From an uncultured Bacilli bacterium (GTDB taxonomy: Bacteria > Bacillota_I > Bacilli_A > RF39 > UBA660), in contig CALVUU010000008.1 in NCBI GenBank assembly GCA_944363655.1, forward strand, positions 1 to 5,332: a DNA stretch of 5,332 bases, read 5' to 3'. The translations under genes were made by a program, and so were the position numbers. The notes beneath the pieces are model-generated. The model saw only the letters and a list, made by a program, of their open reading frames with translations, was not told the DNA's origin and did no database searches. Shown one piece after another: positions 4,862-5,332 of this stretch (position 1 is the stretch's first letter; each line of letters opens with the position of its first letter).

Positions 4862-5039
4862 TACAAACCTCCAAGTCTCTAGCTTCAGTTATAGAAATAC
4901 TACTGCAATAATCATCCATTATTTCTTCTTTAATAACTTCTATTACTCCTGACTGTATAAAAGTATAAATAAATATAACCATTATTACTGCTACCAAAGT
5001 ACATAGTGAACTTAATAATGCTACTTGCCACTTTGCCAT
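4854..5039 (-). CDS. Small membrane protein, 61 residues
   Basis: The start is ATG 5037-5039: GGAGGAAGGA at 5045-5054 fits it, and one base separates it from the previous stop; an upstream ATG at 5075 would lie 35 bases inside the previous gene. The protein has MAKWQ, then a hydrophobic helix at about 6-29 (VALLSSLCTLVAVIMVIFIY), then a soluble acidic tail ending EARDLEVCND. The short basic N-terminus could mark an uncleaved signal anchor with the tail outside, or the protein may be inverted. I do not recognise a family. It is the second of two tiny single-helix membrane proteins in this operon. Confidence 0.72.
   Translation of the reverse strand: MAKWQVALLSSLCTLVAVIMVIFIYTFIQSGVIEVIKEEIMDDYCSSISITEARDLEVCND
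4858..4872 (-). repeat. Gene-junction cassette, copy 2 (15 bp)
   Basis: GGAGGTTTGTAATGA, identical to 4635-4649, spans the 8-bp overlap between the 61-residue membrane protein gene and the 76-residue gene. Confidence 0.8.
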
Positions 5040-5040
5040 T

Positions 5041-5332
5041 TTATCCTTCCTCCAACTTACCAAATTCCTTTTCATAAGTTTCTATTTCATTAAGTTCAAT
5101 TAATAATTCTTTTAATTCTTTTTTATCAATAATATCTAAATCATTTTTACTAGACCACCCTGTCTCTTTAGCTCTACCTATATATCTTAAATAAGTACCT
5201 TTCTGTGTTTTATAAATTTTTGCTTCATGTTTAACATAAGATGAACAAAACATTCCTGGATGTTCTACTATGGTAAAATAACTAACTAATATATCACAAT
5301 TATCAGTATCATAAATTTTATTGTTTATTATT
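5041..5332 (-). CDS. Small hypothetical phage protein, C-terminal 96 residues (start beyond window)
   Basis: The frame is open to the right edge, so the ATG at 5253 is probably internal: it has no spaced ribosome site, and the sequence before it reads as a sensible protein. The visible part starts INNKIYDTDNCDILVSYF, continues to KIYKTQKGTYLRYIGRAKET near residues 38-57, and ends in an acidic helix KKELKELLIELNEIETYEKE. A 'KIYDT...' strand followed by an 'IYKTqKGtYlrY' strand and a C-terminal helix resembles a common family of roughly 100-residue phage and mobile-element proteins of unknown role; this is a from-memory resemblance. It is followed after one base by the 61-residue membrane protein gene. 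Confidence 0.65.
   Translation of the reverse strand, partial: IINNKIYDTDNCDILVSYFTIVEHPGMFCSSYVKHEAKIYKTQKGTYLRYIGRAKETGWSSKNDLDIIDKKELKELLIELNEIETYEKEFGKLEEG

Noticed and set aside
5040..5075. N-terminal extension of the 61-residue membrane protein to an ATG at 5075
   Set aside because: GGAGGAAGGA is correctly placed for the ATG at 5039, and the extension lies within the preceding gene.
5251..5253. ATG as the true start of the rightmost gene
   Set aside because: No properly spaced ribosome site precedes it, and the frame stays open with protein-like sequence to the window edge, so it is treated as internal.
1..5332. tRNA genes, CRISPR array, insertion sequence or integrase attachment site
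   Set aside because: I saw no cloverleaf-like tRNA sequence, no regularly spaced repeats, no transposase and no integrase in the window.

Overview
The window is a piece of an AT-rich tailed-phage or prophage genome. Every supported gene is on the minus strand, so transcription runs from the right edge to the left edge. The very low G+C, near-consensus AAGGAGG-type ribosome sites, ATG/GTG/TTG starts, a standard genetic code (TGA used as stop) and the gene families all point to a Bacillota (Firmicutes) siphovirus-type temperate phage with a low-GC, Clostridia- or Bacilli-like host. I cannot name the host.

Region by region, in transcription order: 5332-4205 is the end of an early/middle accessory operon of five tightly packed small genes: a partial small protein, a 61-residue single-helix membrane protein, a 76-residue protein, a 95-residue coiled-coil protein and a 48-residue single-helix membrane protein. 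Next, 4192-3887 encodes a 101-residue coiled-coil protein, and 3865-3317 encodes a 182-residue regulator with a C-terminal sigma-70 region-4-like helix-turn-helix, of the kind (RinA/ArpU-like) that closes the early block of such phages and switches on late transcription. The gap 3316-3184 looks like the late promoter: a dyad centred near -40, a TATAAT -10, a hairpin at the predicted transcript start, an intrinsic terminator directly after it, then a strong ribosome site.

The DNA-packaging and head module follows: an HNH endonuclease lacking the usual zinc cysteines (3183-2818), a 157-bp non-coding gap holding a GC-rich 14-bp perfect palindrome between inverted C6/G6 tracts (2817-2661), the small terminase (2660-2271, P27-like), the large terminase (2290-620, complete ATPase and nuclease domains) and the N-terminal 200 residues of an HK97-type portal protein (601-1, cut by the window edge). 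HNH, TerS, TerL and portal together form the standard order of a cos-type packaging machine, and the palindromic gap is the best candidate for the cos site.

The overall layout is a known phage type. The parts that deserve a second look are the regulatory gap at 3184-3316, the candidate cos region at 2661-2817, the zinc-less HNH protein, and a shared 15-bp gene-junction cassette found twice in the small-gene operon.
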